Of a stretch of DNA of 10,711 nucleotides, positions 1 to 6,835 are shown piece by piece. The translations under genes and the position numbers were made by a program. Below the pieces are notes generated by a model, which saw only the letters and a program-made list of their open reading frames with translations, had not been told where the DNA came from and searched no databases. The stretch is from JAWXCF01 sp034440515 (GTDB lineage: Bacteria; Bacteroidota; Bacteroidia; CAILMK01), in NCBI GenBank assembly GCA_034440515.1, contig JAWXCF010000012.1, positions 1 to 10,711 on the forward strand, written 5' to 3'. Each line of letters starts with the position of its first letter. Within the stretch, counting starts at the first letter, position 1.

Positions 1-112
1 ATTTAAGAATACTCCAAATATATTATTCCAGTCTAAAAAAATCTCTTTAAGAAAAATGAGAAAAGGGTAGTCTGATTTGTTCATAATTACTTCTTTATTA
101 AATTATAAAGAT

Positions 113-709
113 TTATACCACCAACAATTGCGTATTTGCAAATAGAAGATTTTTAATATTATACGTATTTATTGTAAACTCAATCTGTCGGTTCATGAAT
201 AGGTCTAGCAACTGACCCCATATGAGACTCTCAGCGATTTTTTGTAGTGTATCAAAGGGTGCATTGTAGGTGTAGCTTAGCTTTTCGCCATTCCAAGTTA
301 CGTTCGAAAGTACAGTTTTTATAAGTAGCCTTCTTTCTTCGTCTTCCGAACGCTTGGATAGTTCTCCACTATTCCTTGCTAGTTCAATGATAAGACCAGC
401 AGTCAAATAGAAGTCATGATCTACTTCTTCCACTCTGGATAACTTCTCAGTTATTTGTCCTAATTCTTTATCCACTGACCTTACCTCTTCTAAATACTCT
501 TCTTTGTTAATGCTTCCGTCAGCATGTATTCTAATTAAGCCTTTCTTTCTATCTTTCAACATATCAAATTGTTTACGTAGACCATTAGCTAGTTCTTTTG
601 ATGCATAGTTGCTAGTCTCTCCTAATGCGATCAAATCATCATAAAGTCTTTGAGCTACTTCATCTGTTAATACAAACCCTTTAAAAATTTCCATGAATTG
701 ATTAGTCAC
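113..709 (-). pseudogene. C-terminal fragment of a large serine recombinase
   Basis: The product resembles only the C-terminal coiled-coil region of large serine recombinases (resolvase/invertase superfamily), which cut and rejoin DNA at attachment sites of integrative elements. Visible landmarks are a charged helical stretch (about residues 40-95, including KEEYLEEVRSVDKEL), then FYLTAGLIIELARNSGEL, then RRLLIKTVLSNVTWNGEKL, and a family-like ending near residue 165 (WG). The N-terminal catalytic domain with its serine, the recombinase domain and the zinc ribbon are all absent. Family members are usually about 450-550 residues, so roughly 300 are missing. The first codon is a GTG with no Shine-Dalgarno sequence; the frame stays open upstream only to a TAA at 746-748. 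It is therefore most likely a dead remnant. It lies head to head with another truncated gene at 712, so the break is near 706-712. Confidence 0.75.
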
Positions 710-711
710 TA

Positions 712-1137
712 TGGCATTATTACTTAATAGGTCAAAGTGTTGTAGTTATGTTAATCCTCCTTGCTACACTTATTTATATATACCAAAATATTAAGACCCA
801 AAAAGCAATTATAAAAATACCTTTTAGTGTTTATTAGGGGTGGATTTCTGTTGCAACTATTGCCAATATCACTGCATTTCTTTACTCAATAAACTGGGCT
901 GGATTTGGTATTACAGGCAGTATTTGGGCAACCATTCTAATTGTAATTGCTGGATTATTGGGCGGCATAGCTATTTTAAGAAATAATGATAATGCTTATC
1001 CTTTAGTTATTTTGTGGGCTATCTTTGGAATTATGGTTAAATTCCCAGAGCAAAAAGATATTATGTTGGGAGTAGCTATAGGAGTGATAACAATAATAAT
1101 ATCATTCGCACTTCGATATAAGTTTATTACAAAATAG
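712..1137 (+). pseudogene. TspO/MBR-like membrane protein, C-terminal half, with in-frame stop
   Basis: Read in one frame from 712, the sequence gives WHYYLIGQSVVVMLILLATL, then PFSVY-stop-GWISVATIAN, then hydrophobic segments including ILIVIAGLLGGIAIL and LVILWAIFGIMV, and it ends ALRYKFITK. The order and motifs (WHY, PF-Y-GWI-VATIAN, INW-GFG) resemble the tryptophan-rich sensory protein (TspO/MBR) relatives, integral membrane proteins thought to bind tetrapyrrole-type ligands. About four membrane segments are visible. The N-terminal half is missing; the frame closes with TAG at 703-705. The TAG at 835-837 sits where relatives have a residue, so the fragment also carries a nonsense change. 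An ATG at 748 and no ATG directly after the TAG argue against an independent start. It ends one base before the next ATG. The family assignment is from memory of motifs, not a search. Confidence 0.6.
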
Positions 1138-1138
1138 T

Positions 1139-1276
1139 ATGAGAAAAATAATAGTATTAACTTTCCTTAGTTTAGATGGAGTAATGCAAGCCCCCTGCGG
1201 TCCAGCGGAAGATAAATCCGGCAATTTTAAATTTGGAGGTTGGAGTGTTCCATCTTTTGACCTGGAATTAGGATAA
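1139..1276 (+). pseudogene. DHFR/RibD-like reductase, N-terminal fragment (45 codons)
   Basis: The product begins MRKIIVLTFLSLDGVMQAP and continues CGPAEDKSGNFKFGGWSVP, a close match in pattern to the start of dihydrofolate-reductase-family proteins with the RibD C-terminal fold, NADPH-dependent reductases of about 180-200 residues. The first strand, the SLDGV motif and the GGW segment are present. After FDLELG the frame stops at TAA, and about three quarters of the domain is absent. From about 1264 onward the other frame already reads as the interior of a VOC protein, so the gene was cut and joined there. There is no Shine-Dalgarno sequence; the ATG lies two bases after the upstream TAG. It is a non-functional remnant unless the short peptide has another role. 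Confidence 0.7.
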
Positions 1277-1530
1277 GATTTGTTCAAATGACACCTAAAG
1301 GATCTGCATGTTCAATAACAGTTGGTAAAGGTTTAACAACAATGAAGCCGGAAACTTTTGATGGACTGCAAATGGTTGTTGAAAATTCTGCAAAGTTAAG
1401 AGATGAATTTGTTGCGAATGGAATTGAGGTTAGTGATGTTGATACCCAAGAATGGGGAATTTTTATTTATGTAAAAGATCCAGATGGTAATCAACTAATA
1501 TTCCAACACTTAGTGCCTTATAATGCCTAA
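1276..1530 (+). pseudogene. VOC (glyoxalase-like) family protein, C-terminal fragment
   Basis: The reading frame gives RFVQMTPKGSACSITVGKG, then GLQMVVENSAKLRDEFVANG, and ends WGIFIYVKDPDGNQLIFQH. This is the second half of a vicinal-oxygen-chelate (glyoxalase/bleomycin-resistance/dioxygenase superfamily) protein: the TP-GSACS strand, the helix with the GLQ-VV pattern, and the closing WG-F-DPDGN motif are diagnostic. The first beta-alpha-beta module, about 40-60 residues, is missing. In its place lie the first 45 codons of a reductase in another frame. The ATG at 1288 could start translation of 80 residues, but it lies inside a conserved strand and has no ribosome-binding site. I read it as a remnant. 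Confidence 0.7.
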
Positions 1531-1574
1531 TTTATTAAACTGATATATGAAAATAATTTTTAAATCTAAAATCT

Positions 1575-1913
1575 ATGAATTTATTATCTAATATGCCAAC
1601 GCATGAAGATCTTCCAACAATTAATGAAAATCCTAGCGAGGAGTTTGTAGTTAGTTCCTTAGGTGAGTTTGCACATGGTGAATATAAAGTTACAGAAAAA
1701 GAATATGATGAAGGAGAATTATATTTTATGGAAATCACTGTTGGAGATGTAGATAGTGGTACCTATATAGAAATCACCTATTTGACTAAGGGTTCACATC
1801 CTCGTGGTGGGAATTCAGATACTACAGGTATAACTGTTATGGAATATAGTGACTTTATGCCTTTTGCAGTAAATTATGATTTTGCAGATGGCAATTGGAA
1901 AAAAACAAGTTAA
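1575..1913 (+). CDS. Hypothetical small acidic protein
   Basis: A 112-residue product that I do not recognise. It is acidic and beta-rich in appearance (EFVVSSLGEFAHGEYKVTEK, LYFMEITVGDVDSGTYIEITY), has no signal peptide or membrane segment, and ends in KKTS. No Shine-Dalgarno sequence precedes the ATG at 1575 or the in-frame ATG at 1593, and the frame closes at a TAA at 1554-1556. A short ORF in another frame (1547-1591, MKIIFKSKIYEFII) ends next to the second ATG. If one indel separates them, the true N-terminus could be there, as with the other broken genes around it. It may be a complete small gene or a further fragment. It faces the KGG-type gene, whose terminator lies 29 bases beyond its stop. 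Confidence 0.45.
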   Translation: MNLLSNMPTHEDLPTINENPSEEFVVSSLGEFAHGEYKVTEKEYDEGELYFMEITVGDVDSGTYIEITYLTKGSHPRGGNSDTTGITVMEYSDFMPFAVNYDFADGNWKKTS

Positions 1914-1940
1914 ATTTTTAGAATAAAAGCAATTGCAAAA

Positions 1941-1968
1941 TAAAAAAGCTGCTCCGGAGAGCAGCTTA
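1941..1968 (-). terminator. Rho-independent terminator of the KGG-type gene
   Basis: A perfect 9-bp stem (AAGCTGCTC at 1946-1954 with GAGCAGCTT at 1959-1967) has a four-base loop. Read on the minus strand it is followed directly by a run of six T (plus-strand A at 1942-1947). It lies about 14 bases past the stop of the minus-strand gene. On the plus strand no T run follows, so it serves mainly the minus strand. Confidence 0.8.
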
Positions 1969-1981
1969 AAGTTAAAGATTA

Positions 1982-2215
1982 TTACTTCTTTCCGCTTTGA
2001 TTACCTTGTTTATTTCCTTGTCCTCGATCCGATGAGTTCTCTCGGTCAGAATTGTTTTTACCCTGTTCCTTAGAATCTGAACGACGTTCAGTATCCTTTC
2101 TACTTTCGGAGGAAGAAGTTTCATCCTCCTTAGCTTTTGCTTTTCCGCCTTCAGCTGCAACTCTTTCTCGAGTTTCTTTATCTGCTGAGGCTAAACCTCT
2201 TTTATCTTGTGCCAT
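1982..2215 (-). CDS. KGG-motif general stress-type protein
   Basis: The product of 77 residues begins MAQDKRGLASADKETRERVA and has the EGGKA motif at about residues 22-26. This is the pattern of KGG-repeat stress-induced small hydrophilic proteins (the Con-10/GsiB-like family), which are thought to protect cells during stress. Only one clear KGG-type unit is present. The rest (about residues 30-77) is a low-complexity tail of Ser, Asp, Arg, Lys, Gln, Asn and Gly, probably disordered. I chose the ATG at 2215 because the family motif starts a few residues later; a longer frame to 2260 adds residues unlike the family. No Shine-Dalgarno sequence is visible. A promoter-like pair lies about 34-61 bases upstream and a strong terminator follows. 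It is the only evidently intact gene among the fragments. Confidence 0.7.
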   Translation of the reverse strand: MAQDKRGLASADKETRERVAAEGGKAKAKEDETSSSESRKDTERRSDSKEQGKNNSDRENSSDRGQGNKQGNQSGKK

Positions 2216-2248
2216 ACATGTTTTGTTAATAAATAAAATACTATTAGT

Positions 2249-2276
2249 ACTATAAGTCATCAGATTAAAGAAACAA
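2249..2276 (-). promoter_or_regulatory. Sigma70-like promoter for the KGG-type gene
   Basis: On the minus strand, TTGTTT (2271-2276) and TATAGT (2249-2254) are separated by 16 bases. Transcription would start near 2242, giving a leader of about 26 bases. The region is AT-rich, so chance matches are possible. Confidence 0.35.
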
Positions 2277-2387
2277 TTTTGAATAAGTAAATAAGTAGTA
2301 AAGATAGTTACAAATTACTTTACAAACTTTACAATTTTCTAATTTATAAGGTTTATAATAATGATAATTAACTCTTAAGATTATTAA

Positions 2388-3390
2388 TTGAAGAATTTTT
2401 CATGGAAAAGGCTAGACATTAATATTCCTATTGATTTCCCTGATATAAAAGATCCTAGTATCGTTTTTGATGGCAATATGTGGCATATCTATGGTACTGG
2501 TGGTATTCCAGGTGACTTATCCTATGCTGTAGTACATTTTGAGTCAGTTAATTTGGAAGGTCCTTACAAACTTTCAAGTAAGGTAAAAGCATGATATTTA
2601 TATACCACACACACCAACTAATATTTCAGAAATATGCGCACCTGGGGTAATCTTTGATTTTTCGGATTCAACTTTCCATATGTTTATTCAAACTCACTAC
2701 AGCATGGTGGGGGGAGTTATTGATCATTTAACCTCAAGTGATGGTGTTAATTTTTACATGGCCGATGTTGCTATGAGGTCCAAGAAAGATACTTTTCATG
2801 CAGGTATTTATGATCCTCAACCTGCAATAATTAATAACAAAAAATATATTACTTATTCAGCTTTCAACAGGAAATCACATGCAAATATATATTTATTAGA
2901 AAGTATTTCTAATTCATGGAATGGTCCATGGAAACACAGAGGATTAATATTTTCCCATAATGATATTTTATTACAGCATAATCATCATAAAAGTAAAAAT
3001 TATGAGTGGGGCTTAGAAGGATCTCAATTAATTCAGTTACCAGATAATAGAATTGTTTTAATTGGTGTTTGTTTTTTACCTAGTGGAGAATTTGGAACAA
3101 GACAAAGATTATTTTTGGCGACCTCCAATAAAATAGAGGGTCCATATTATTTATTATGTCAAGCATCGGTAAACAGTACGGACGAAAATATTACTGAGAA
3201 TGGACACGGGGGAATGGTGTTAATAAATGGAGTTCTAAACATTTTATTTCAGGGTCGCTCTAACCTTACAAAACAGCCTTGGAGGTATTATTTTGCCAAA
3301 GTGGATATTAAAGAAATAGGTAAAATTAATAAGTTTTGGTTTAATATTCGTAAATTCATTCACACATACTATGACAGGAAGAACTCATGA
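2388..3390 (+). pseudogene. GH43-like five-bladed beta-propeller glycosidase, frameshifted
   Basis: Two frames together make one propeller protein of about 333 residues, in the style of glycoside hydrolase family 43 and relatives, which cleave plant or microbial polysaccharides. Blade-like strands are visible: DPSIVFDGNMWHIYGTGG, then APGVIFDFSDSTFHMFIQT, YDPQPAIINNKKYITYSAF, EWGLEGSQLIQLPDNRIVLI, and ENGHGGMVLINGVLNILFQG. The acidic residues in DPS, YDP and LEGS are candidates for catalytic positions by family analogy. The first frame stops at TGA 2592-2594; the second is open from 2587. Removing one A from the A-run at 2585-2588 restores a continuous reading (KVKHDIYIPHTPTN). The first frame starts at TTG 2388 just after a TAA, without a Shine-Dalgarno sequence. 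There is no signal peptide. It overlaps the next gene by 20 bases. It may be a true pseudogene or a sequence error. Confidence 0.65.
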
Positions 3391-3666
3391 CTTAGCAGCA
3401 CTTACAACATTAACTATGGTAGTGGCAACACAACCATTATTACCAATCAGTATAGGCACTCTATTTACAGCTATTGCTGCAAATTTAATTGGGGCTGCAG
3501 CACCAGATTTAGACCAGCCAACTGGAAAACTTTGGCGCAAGATTCCCGCAGGAACAATATTAGGTAAAATATTAAATCCCTTTTTTGGTACCCATAGGTC
3601 AATTTCTCACTCGCTTTGGGAGTAGTAATATTTGCTTTCATTTCTAGAGAATTATTAACGTATATT
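3371..3666 (+). pseudogene. YdjM-type membrane metal-dependent hydrolase, N-terminal fragment with frameshift
   Basis: The start MTGRTHDLAALTTLTMVVAT, then NLIGAAAPDLDQPTGKLWR, then FFGTHRSISHSL is typical of the YdjM (LexA-binding, membrane-bound hydrolase) family, with the conserved His of THDLAA, the PDLDQP motif and the HR-(I/L)-SHS motif that would bind metal. The frame breaks at HSL followed by WE-stop. Adding one T to the T-run at 3615-3617 makes it read HSLLGVVIFAFISRELLTYI, the expected membrane helix. Immediately after YI (about 3666) the sequence changes to an unrelated Asp-box protein, so the other membrane helices are missing. The start overlaps the end of the GH43-like frame (ATGACAGGAAG), which suggests the two were once arranged head to tail. 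It is non-functional as read. Confidence 0.65.
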
Positions 3667-4149
3667 AATTCCTTAGATGGTGGATTAACTTGGACTACAA
3701 GTCATGTATTACCAGAAAATTACGAAACAGTTTTAATTCACGATGTTTCAGATAAAAACTTTAATCATATGTTTGTAACACCTTACAAACAAGGTAGCGG
3801 TTTACCTAAAAGCTTTTACTCAAAAGATAGTGGAAAGACCTGGTCTGAATCTGATTCATATATTGATTTAATGTTTTACGACCCAAATGATGTAAATGGT
3901 AATAGATTATTAGGTTATGCATGGCAAAGTTTAAATGGCCCAGCAGTTAATAAATTGCTTGAAAGTCTAGACGGAGGAGCAACATGGCAAGAATTTTCAA
4001 ATTTGCCCGCTGAAATTGTAAATATTGGTGATAGAAAAACCAAGATTAGTAATATAGTATTTGATGTTACAGATAGAAATACACTTTATATGAGTGCAGC
4101 AGGAGCACATGTTTGGAAGTCTACAGACAATGGTACGAGCTGGACATAA
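3667..4149 (+). pseudogene. Asp-box (BNR/VPS10-like) beta-propeller, C-terminal fragment
   Basis: Four Asp-box motifs of the S-x-D-x-G-x-x-W type are visible: SLDGGLTW (at 3670), SKDSGKTW, SLDGGATW and STDNGTSW, the last at the very C-terminus. Such repeats form blade turns in sialidase/BNR and VPS10-like propellers, often extracellular glycan-binding or glycosidase proteins. Intervening strands such as LIHDVSDKNFNHMFVTPY and NIVFDVTDRNTLYMSAAG fit. The upstream part, including any signal peptide, is absent; the frame runs without a stop into the YdjM fragment. A full protein would be at least twice as long. The fragment has no start of its own; the frame could be entered only at a TTG at 3616 in the YdjM part. 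A good terminator follows its stop, so this is the true 3' end of the parental gene. Confidence 0.65.
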
Positions 4150-4182
4150 CTTTTGGATTACACAATGATTTAATATTAATAT

Positions 4183-4218
4183 AAAGCAACGCTGTGTATC
4201 CTATAGTGTTGCTTTTTT
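4183..4218 (+). terminator. Rho-independent terminator after the Asp-box fragment
   Basis: A 10-bp stem (AAGCAACGCT 4184-4193 with AGTGTTGCTT 4205-4214, one G-T pair) with an 11-base loop is followed by a T run (4213-4218). It lies 34 bases past the stop of the Asp-box fragment. Its 3' arm overlaps the -35 box of the next promoter. Confidence 0.75.
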
Positions 4219-4237
4219 GGTGGCAAAAGGCTATACT
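4209..4237 (+). promoter_or_regulatory. Sigma70-like promoter for the zinc-ribbon gene
   Basis: TTGCTT (4209-4214), a 17-base spacer and TATACT (4232-4237) form a good sigma70-type pair. Transcription would start near 4244, about 25 bases before the ATG at 4269. The leader has no Shine-Dalgarno sequence. The -35 hexamer lies within the 3' arm of the upstream terminator. Confidence 0.5.
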
Positions 4238-4268
4238 GATAAGTATTTTAACCAATTAAAACGAAAAC

Positions 4269-4769
4269 ATGAGAGATCATTACGATAGAGGACCAGCTAG
4301 AAGAGACAGAGATGACAGACCTAGCTACAATAATAGAGATTCAGATAGAGGAGAACGAGAAATGTTCCCTGCTGTTTGCGACGAGTGCGGTAAAGACTGC
4401 ATGGTTCCATTCAGACCATCTGGAAACAAACCTATATTCTGCAGTAACTGTTTTGAAAAACAACAGGATGGCGAAAGAGGAGAAAGATCAGAAAGAAGAG
4501 ACTTCGGTAGAGATAGAGACGAAAGACCATCTTACAGAAGAGAGGAAAGAGCACCAGTTGCAGATACATCTAATATTCAAAGACAATTAGATGATATTAA
4601 CAACAAGCTTTACAAGATTATGAAAATGCTTGAACCAAAAGCAGCTCCAGTTTTTAATAAAATGGAACCTGTAAAAAAAAGAGCTCAAAAAGCCTTTGAA
4701 GAAATTGTTGCTAAAGTTGAAGAAGTTACACCAGAAGCTACTGTAGAAAAAACAGAAGAAGCTGCATAA
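4269..4769 (+). CDS. CxxC-x17-CxxC zinc-ribbon protein with Arg/Asp-rich arms
   Basis: The 166-residue product has a four-cysteine zinc ribbon, Cys37-x2-Cys40-x17-Cys58-x2-Cys61, with the sequence CDECGKDCMVPFRPSG between. This motif is frequent in CPR/Patescibacteria proteins of unknown function. It is flanked by arms rich in Arg, Asp, Gly and Glu (residues 1-31 and about 65-93), likely disordered and possibly nucleic-acid binding. A coiled-coil-like helix follows (about residues 98-120, NIQRQLDDINNKLYKIMKML), then an Ala/Glu/Lys-rich tail. I infer an RNA- or DNA-associated regulatory role; the sequence does not show a reaction. The ATG at 4269 is the first in the frame and has no Shine-Dalgarno sequence. 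It is a single-gene transcription unit with its own promoter and terminator. The arms contain Arg codons mostly of the AGA type, fitting the AT-rich host. Confidence 0.8.
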   Translation: MRDHYDRGPARRDRDDRPSYNNRDSDRGEREMFPAVCDECGKDCMVPFRPSGNKPIFCSNCFEKQQDGERGERSERRDFGRDRDERPSYRREERAPVADTSNIQRQLDDINNKLYKIMKMLEPKAAPVFNKMEPVKKRAQKAFEEIVAKVEEVTPEATVEKTEEAA

Positions 4770-4786
4770 AACTATAAACAAGAATT

Positions 4787-4815
4787 AAAGCCCTGACAAA
4801 TGTTGGGGCTTTTTT
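4787..4815 (+). terminator. Rho-independent terminator of the zinc-ribbon gene
   Basis: A 7-bp stem (AAAGCCC 4787-4793 with GGGCTTT 4806-4812), a 12-base loop and a T run to 4815 lie 17 bases past the stop. It could act weakly in the other direction for the flavoprotein gene, but the minus-strand T run is poor (CTTTAATTC). Confidence 0.8.
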
Positions 4816-5002
4816 GTGCATAAACGATTAACTATGAAAACTATAAACAGCAAAATGAATTTCCACATATTGGCGACCTTCTTAATCATAGAAATGGCAA
4901 ATGAATAGGAAGCTATACTTGAAAACTAAATATTGTGTAAATTGTAAAATCTTCAAAATTTCTAAATATTTCTTCAGCTAATGATTTATTCATTCTTCCA
5001 TA

Positions 5003-6253
5003 TTAACAATTACTCCCCGCTACAAACCCTTGACTCCAACACAACTGCAAACTATATCCACCCGACGGTCTATCAATATCTATAACATCGCCGATTATAA
5101 ATAGATTTGGTACGAGCCTACTTTGCATTGTTTTAAAATCAATTTCATTTATATTTATACCACCAGAACTTACAATTGCTTTATCGGAACCTAATAAATG
5201 TTTAACATTTAATGGAACTGCTTTTAATATTTTTACTAAACGCAAACGTTCTTCTTTTGTAATACTGTTGTTAGCTTTTTCTGGATCAACATTTGCTAAC
5301 TGCAATATTGTTAAAACTAATCCGCTTGGAATTAAATTGTTTAATGTATTTTTAATTTTCTTATTTATATCTGTTGTTAATACAGTATGTAATTCTGTTT
5401 TTAACATTCCTCCATCAAACTGAGGTAATAAATCTAATTCTAAATTAACTTCTCCATATTGTAATAGTTCACCAATTTGACTACTTAAGTTTAAAACTGC
5501 TGGTCCACTAATTCCAAAATGTGTAAACAAAAGTTTTCCTTCTTTTGAAGCTTGCTTTTTACCATCTTGATAAACTCTAATGCTTACGTCACTTAATGCA
5601 ACACCAGCAATATTTTTTACCCAAGCATCTTTTAATGCAACAGGTACTAATGCAAAAGAACTTTCAACTATTGTATGTCCTAAACTTTTTAGCCATTTAA
5701 ATCCATCGCCAGTAGAACCTGTTTCTGGATGACTAGTACCACCAGTTGCAACAACTACAGCAGTACCAATTACAGAATCATTTTTTAATTTAACAACAAA
5801 GTTTTTATTTTCATCTTGAGATATTCCAGTTACTTGAGCATTAGTTTGCAAAGTAATATGTTCATTATTTATGTATTCATTTAAAACATTCCACACCGAT
5901 TGAGCTTTATTACTTTCAGGAAAAATTCTACCTTCAGCTTCAAGTTTAGTAGCCATACCTTTTGAATGAAAAAATTCTAGAGTATCTTCAACTCCAAATT
6001 GAGAAAAAACAGAGTAGAGCGCTTTTGGAGTATTTTTGTAACTACTAACAAGGCTAGCTAGTTCTGGTTTGTTGTTTGTTACATTGCATCTGCCACCGCC
6101 AGTTATTAAAAGTTTTTTGCCAACATAAGGATTTTTTTCTAATAGTAGTACAGATTTACCACGCTCTACGGCTCTTCCAGCGGCCATCATTCCAGCGGGA
6201 CCACCACCTATAATAATAACATCCCTGATTGTATTTTCGCTTTTGTTACTCAT
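5003..6253 (-). CDS. HI0933/BaiN-type FAD-dependent oxidoreductase
   Basis: A 416-residue flavoprotein of the HI0933 (BaiN, 'NAD(P)/FAD-dependent oxidoreductase') family. The N-terminal Rossmann motif VIIIGGGPAGMMAA (Gly16, Gly18, Gly21) binds the FAD ADP moiety, with Glu39 at the end of the second strand for ribose. The family signature LLITGGGRCNVTNN is at about residues 48-61, AVVVATGGTSHPETGSTGDG in the middle, and NLFIIGDVIDIDRPSGGYS near the C-terminus closes the FAD site. The length is complete for the family. The substrate is unknown; relatives act on steroid or other ring systems, so I make no substrate claim. The ATG at 6253 fits: a TATAAT element lies 10 bases upstream, giving an almost leaderless message, and there is no Shine-Dalgarno sequence. 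The gene stands alone, convergent to the zinc-ribbon gene. Confidence 0.88.
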   Translation of the reverse strand: MSNKSENTIRDVIIIGGGPAGMMAAGRAVERGKSVLLLEKNPYVGKKLLITGGGRCNVTNNKPELASLVSSYKNTPKALYSVFSQFGVEDTLEFFHSKGMATKLEAEGRIFPESNKAQSVWNVLNEYINNEHITLQTNAQVTGISQDENKNFVVKLKNDSVIGTAVVVATGGTSHPETGSTGDGFKWLKSLGHTIVESSFALVPVALKDAWVKNIAGVALSDVSIRVYQDGKKQASKEGKLLFTHFGISGPAVLNLSSQIGELLQYGEVNLELDLLPQFDGGMLKTELHTVLTTDINKKIKNTLNNLIPSGLVLTILQLANVDPEKANNSITKEERLRLVKILKAVPLNVKHLLGSDKAIVSSGGININEIDFKTMQSRLVPNLFIIGDVIDIDRPSGGYSLQLCWSQGFVAGSNC

Positions 6254-6263
6254 ATATGTGTTG

Positions 6264-6269
6264 ATTATA
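6264..6269 (-). promoter_or_regulatory. -10 box of the flavoprotein gene
   Basis: A perfect TATAAT reads on the minus strand (plus-strand ATTATA). It predicts a transcript start near 6257, four bases before the ATG at 6253, so the mRNA would be nearly leaderless. No convincing -35 box is seen at the usual distance. Confidence 0.45.
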
Positions 6270-6434
6270 CATCAGGGTTTGTCAGAAGATGTGAGAGTAT
6301 TGAGTGTAATTTAGGGTTTTTAACCAGAGTTAAATAATACAACTAAGATGTTTTCATTTCCCGCATAAAAAAGGGTTCGCTTTTCTTTGAATCCGAAGCA
6401 TTTTCTTTTTTATATAACTATTATTTCGTTTTAG

Positions 6435-6478
6435 TCTGAATCCAAAAAGCTTGAAAACACAATAAATTCAGATTTTTT
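6435..6478 (+). terminator. Weak terminator-like hairpin
   Basis: A 7-bp stem (TCTGAAT 6435-6441 with ATTCAGA 6466-6472) with a 24-base loop is followed by six T (6473-6478). The large loop and AT-rich stem make it a poor terminator, and no plus-strand gene ends nearby. Confidence 0.2.
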
Positions 6479-6516
6479 ACGATTCTCTAAAGAAAATATA
6501 AATATTCTTTATTTCC

Positions 6517-6614
6517 AATGTCAGTTTTGCGTCATTTCTTCTAGAACGCTTGCCAGTAAACGTAATAAAAATTGTCAGTTTTTATTTTCTTCTTGGATTG
6601 TCAGTAAATGTCAG
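6517..6614 (+). repeat. Cluster of TGTCAG-type direct repeats
   Basis: A(A/T)TGTCAG occurs four times in the same orientation, at 6517-6524, 6571-6578, 6597-6604 and 6607-6614. A fifth variant, TTGCCAGTAAACG (6550-6562), matches TTGTCAGTAAATG (6598-6610) at 11 of 13 bases. Spacing is irregular (33, 21, 26 and 10 bases). This looks like a multi-site operator or short iterons. The copy at 6597 contains the TTGTCA that could be a -35 box. Confidence 0.5.
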
Positions 6615-6627
6615 AAATTTATTTATA
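6598..6627 (+). promoter_or_regulatory. Possible promoter of the phosphatase operon
   Basis: TTGTCA (6598-6603) and TTTATA (6622-6627) are 18 bases apart in an AT tract that also holds TATAGT (6628-6633). If used, it gives a leader of about 250 bases before the phosphatase gene. The -35 box lies inside the repeat cluster, as expected for a repressed or activated promoter. Confidence 0.3.
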
Positions 6628-6781
6628 TATAGTATATATCTAAGCATGGCTGACTTTTGCTATCAGGCTTATATATTCATTCGCAACTACAATCTTCATG
6701 TACTTGATTAATAAATCTTCGAAAGGAGTTTGTTAAAGGTACAAAATCAATCTCTTTAATTAAAGGAGGTATGGATACCCA

Positions 6782-6817
6782 ATGAACTTAGTTCTTGGGG
6801 AGCAAATTAAAAAGTGA
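6782..6817 (+). CDS. Possible 11-residue leader ORF
   Basis: The ORF encodes MNLVLGEQIKK and follows a near-perfect Shine-Dalgarno sequence, AAAGGAGG (6762-6769), at 12 bases, which is at the long end of useful spacing. A still shorter ORF (MDTQ, 6771-6785) overlaps its start as ATGA but is too close to the Shine-Dalgarno sequence. LGEQIKK resembles the first helix of XRE-type helix-turn-helix repressors (LGEKIKKLR), so it may be the stub of a lost regulator, or a leader peptide controlling the operon. The resemblance is short and could be chance. Confidence 0.25.
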   Translation: MNLVLGEQIKK

Positions 6818-6835
6818 ATAAGATTATTTAAGAAA

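Noticed and set aside
835..837. Alternative genetic code in this genome
   Set aside because: TAA, TAG and TGA all end recognisable reading frames in the window, and the single internal TAG sits in a truncated gene.
1102..1287. Minus-strand 61-codon frame across the DHFR-like fragment
   Set aside because: It overlaps recognisable coding sequence on the plus strand and shows no family resemblance.
4834..4908. A 24-codon ORF (MKTINSKMNFHILATF...) between the zinc-ribbon and flavoprotein genes
   Set aside because: No ribosome-binding site, no promoter, no recognisable family; a chance frame in AT-rich spacer.
6517..6614. CRISPR array
   Set aside because: The repeated unit is only about 8-13 bases and spacing is irregular (10 to 33 bases); there are no cas genes.
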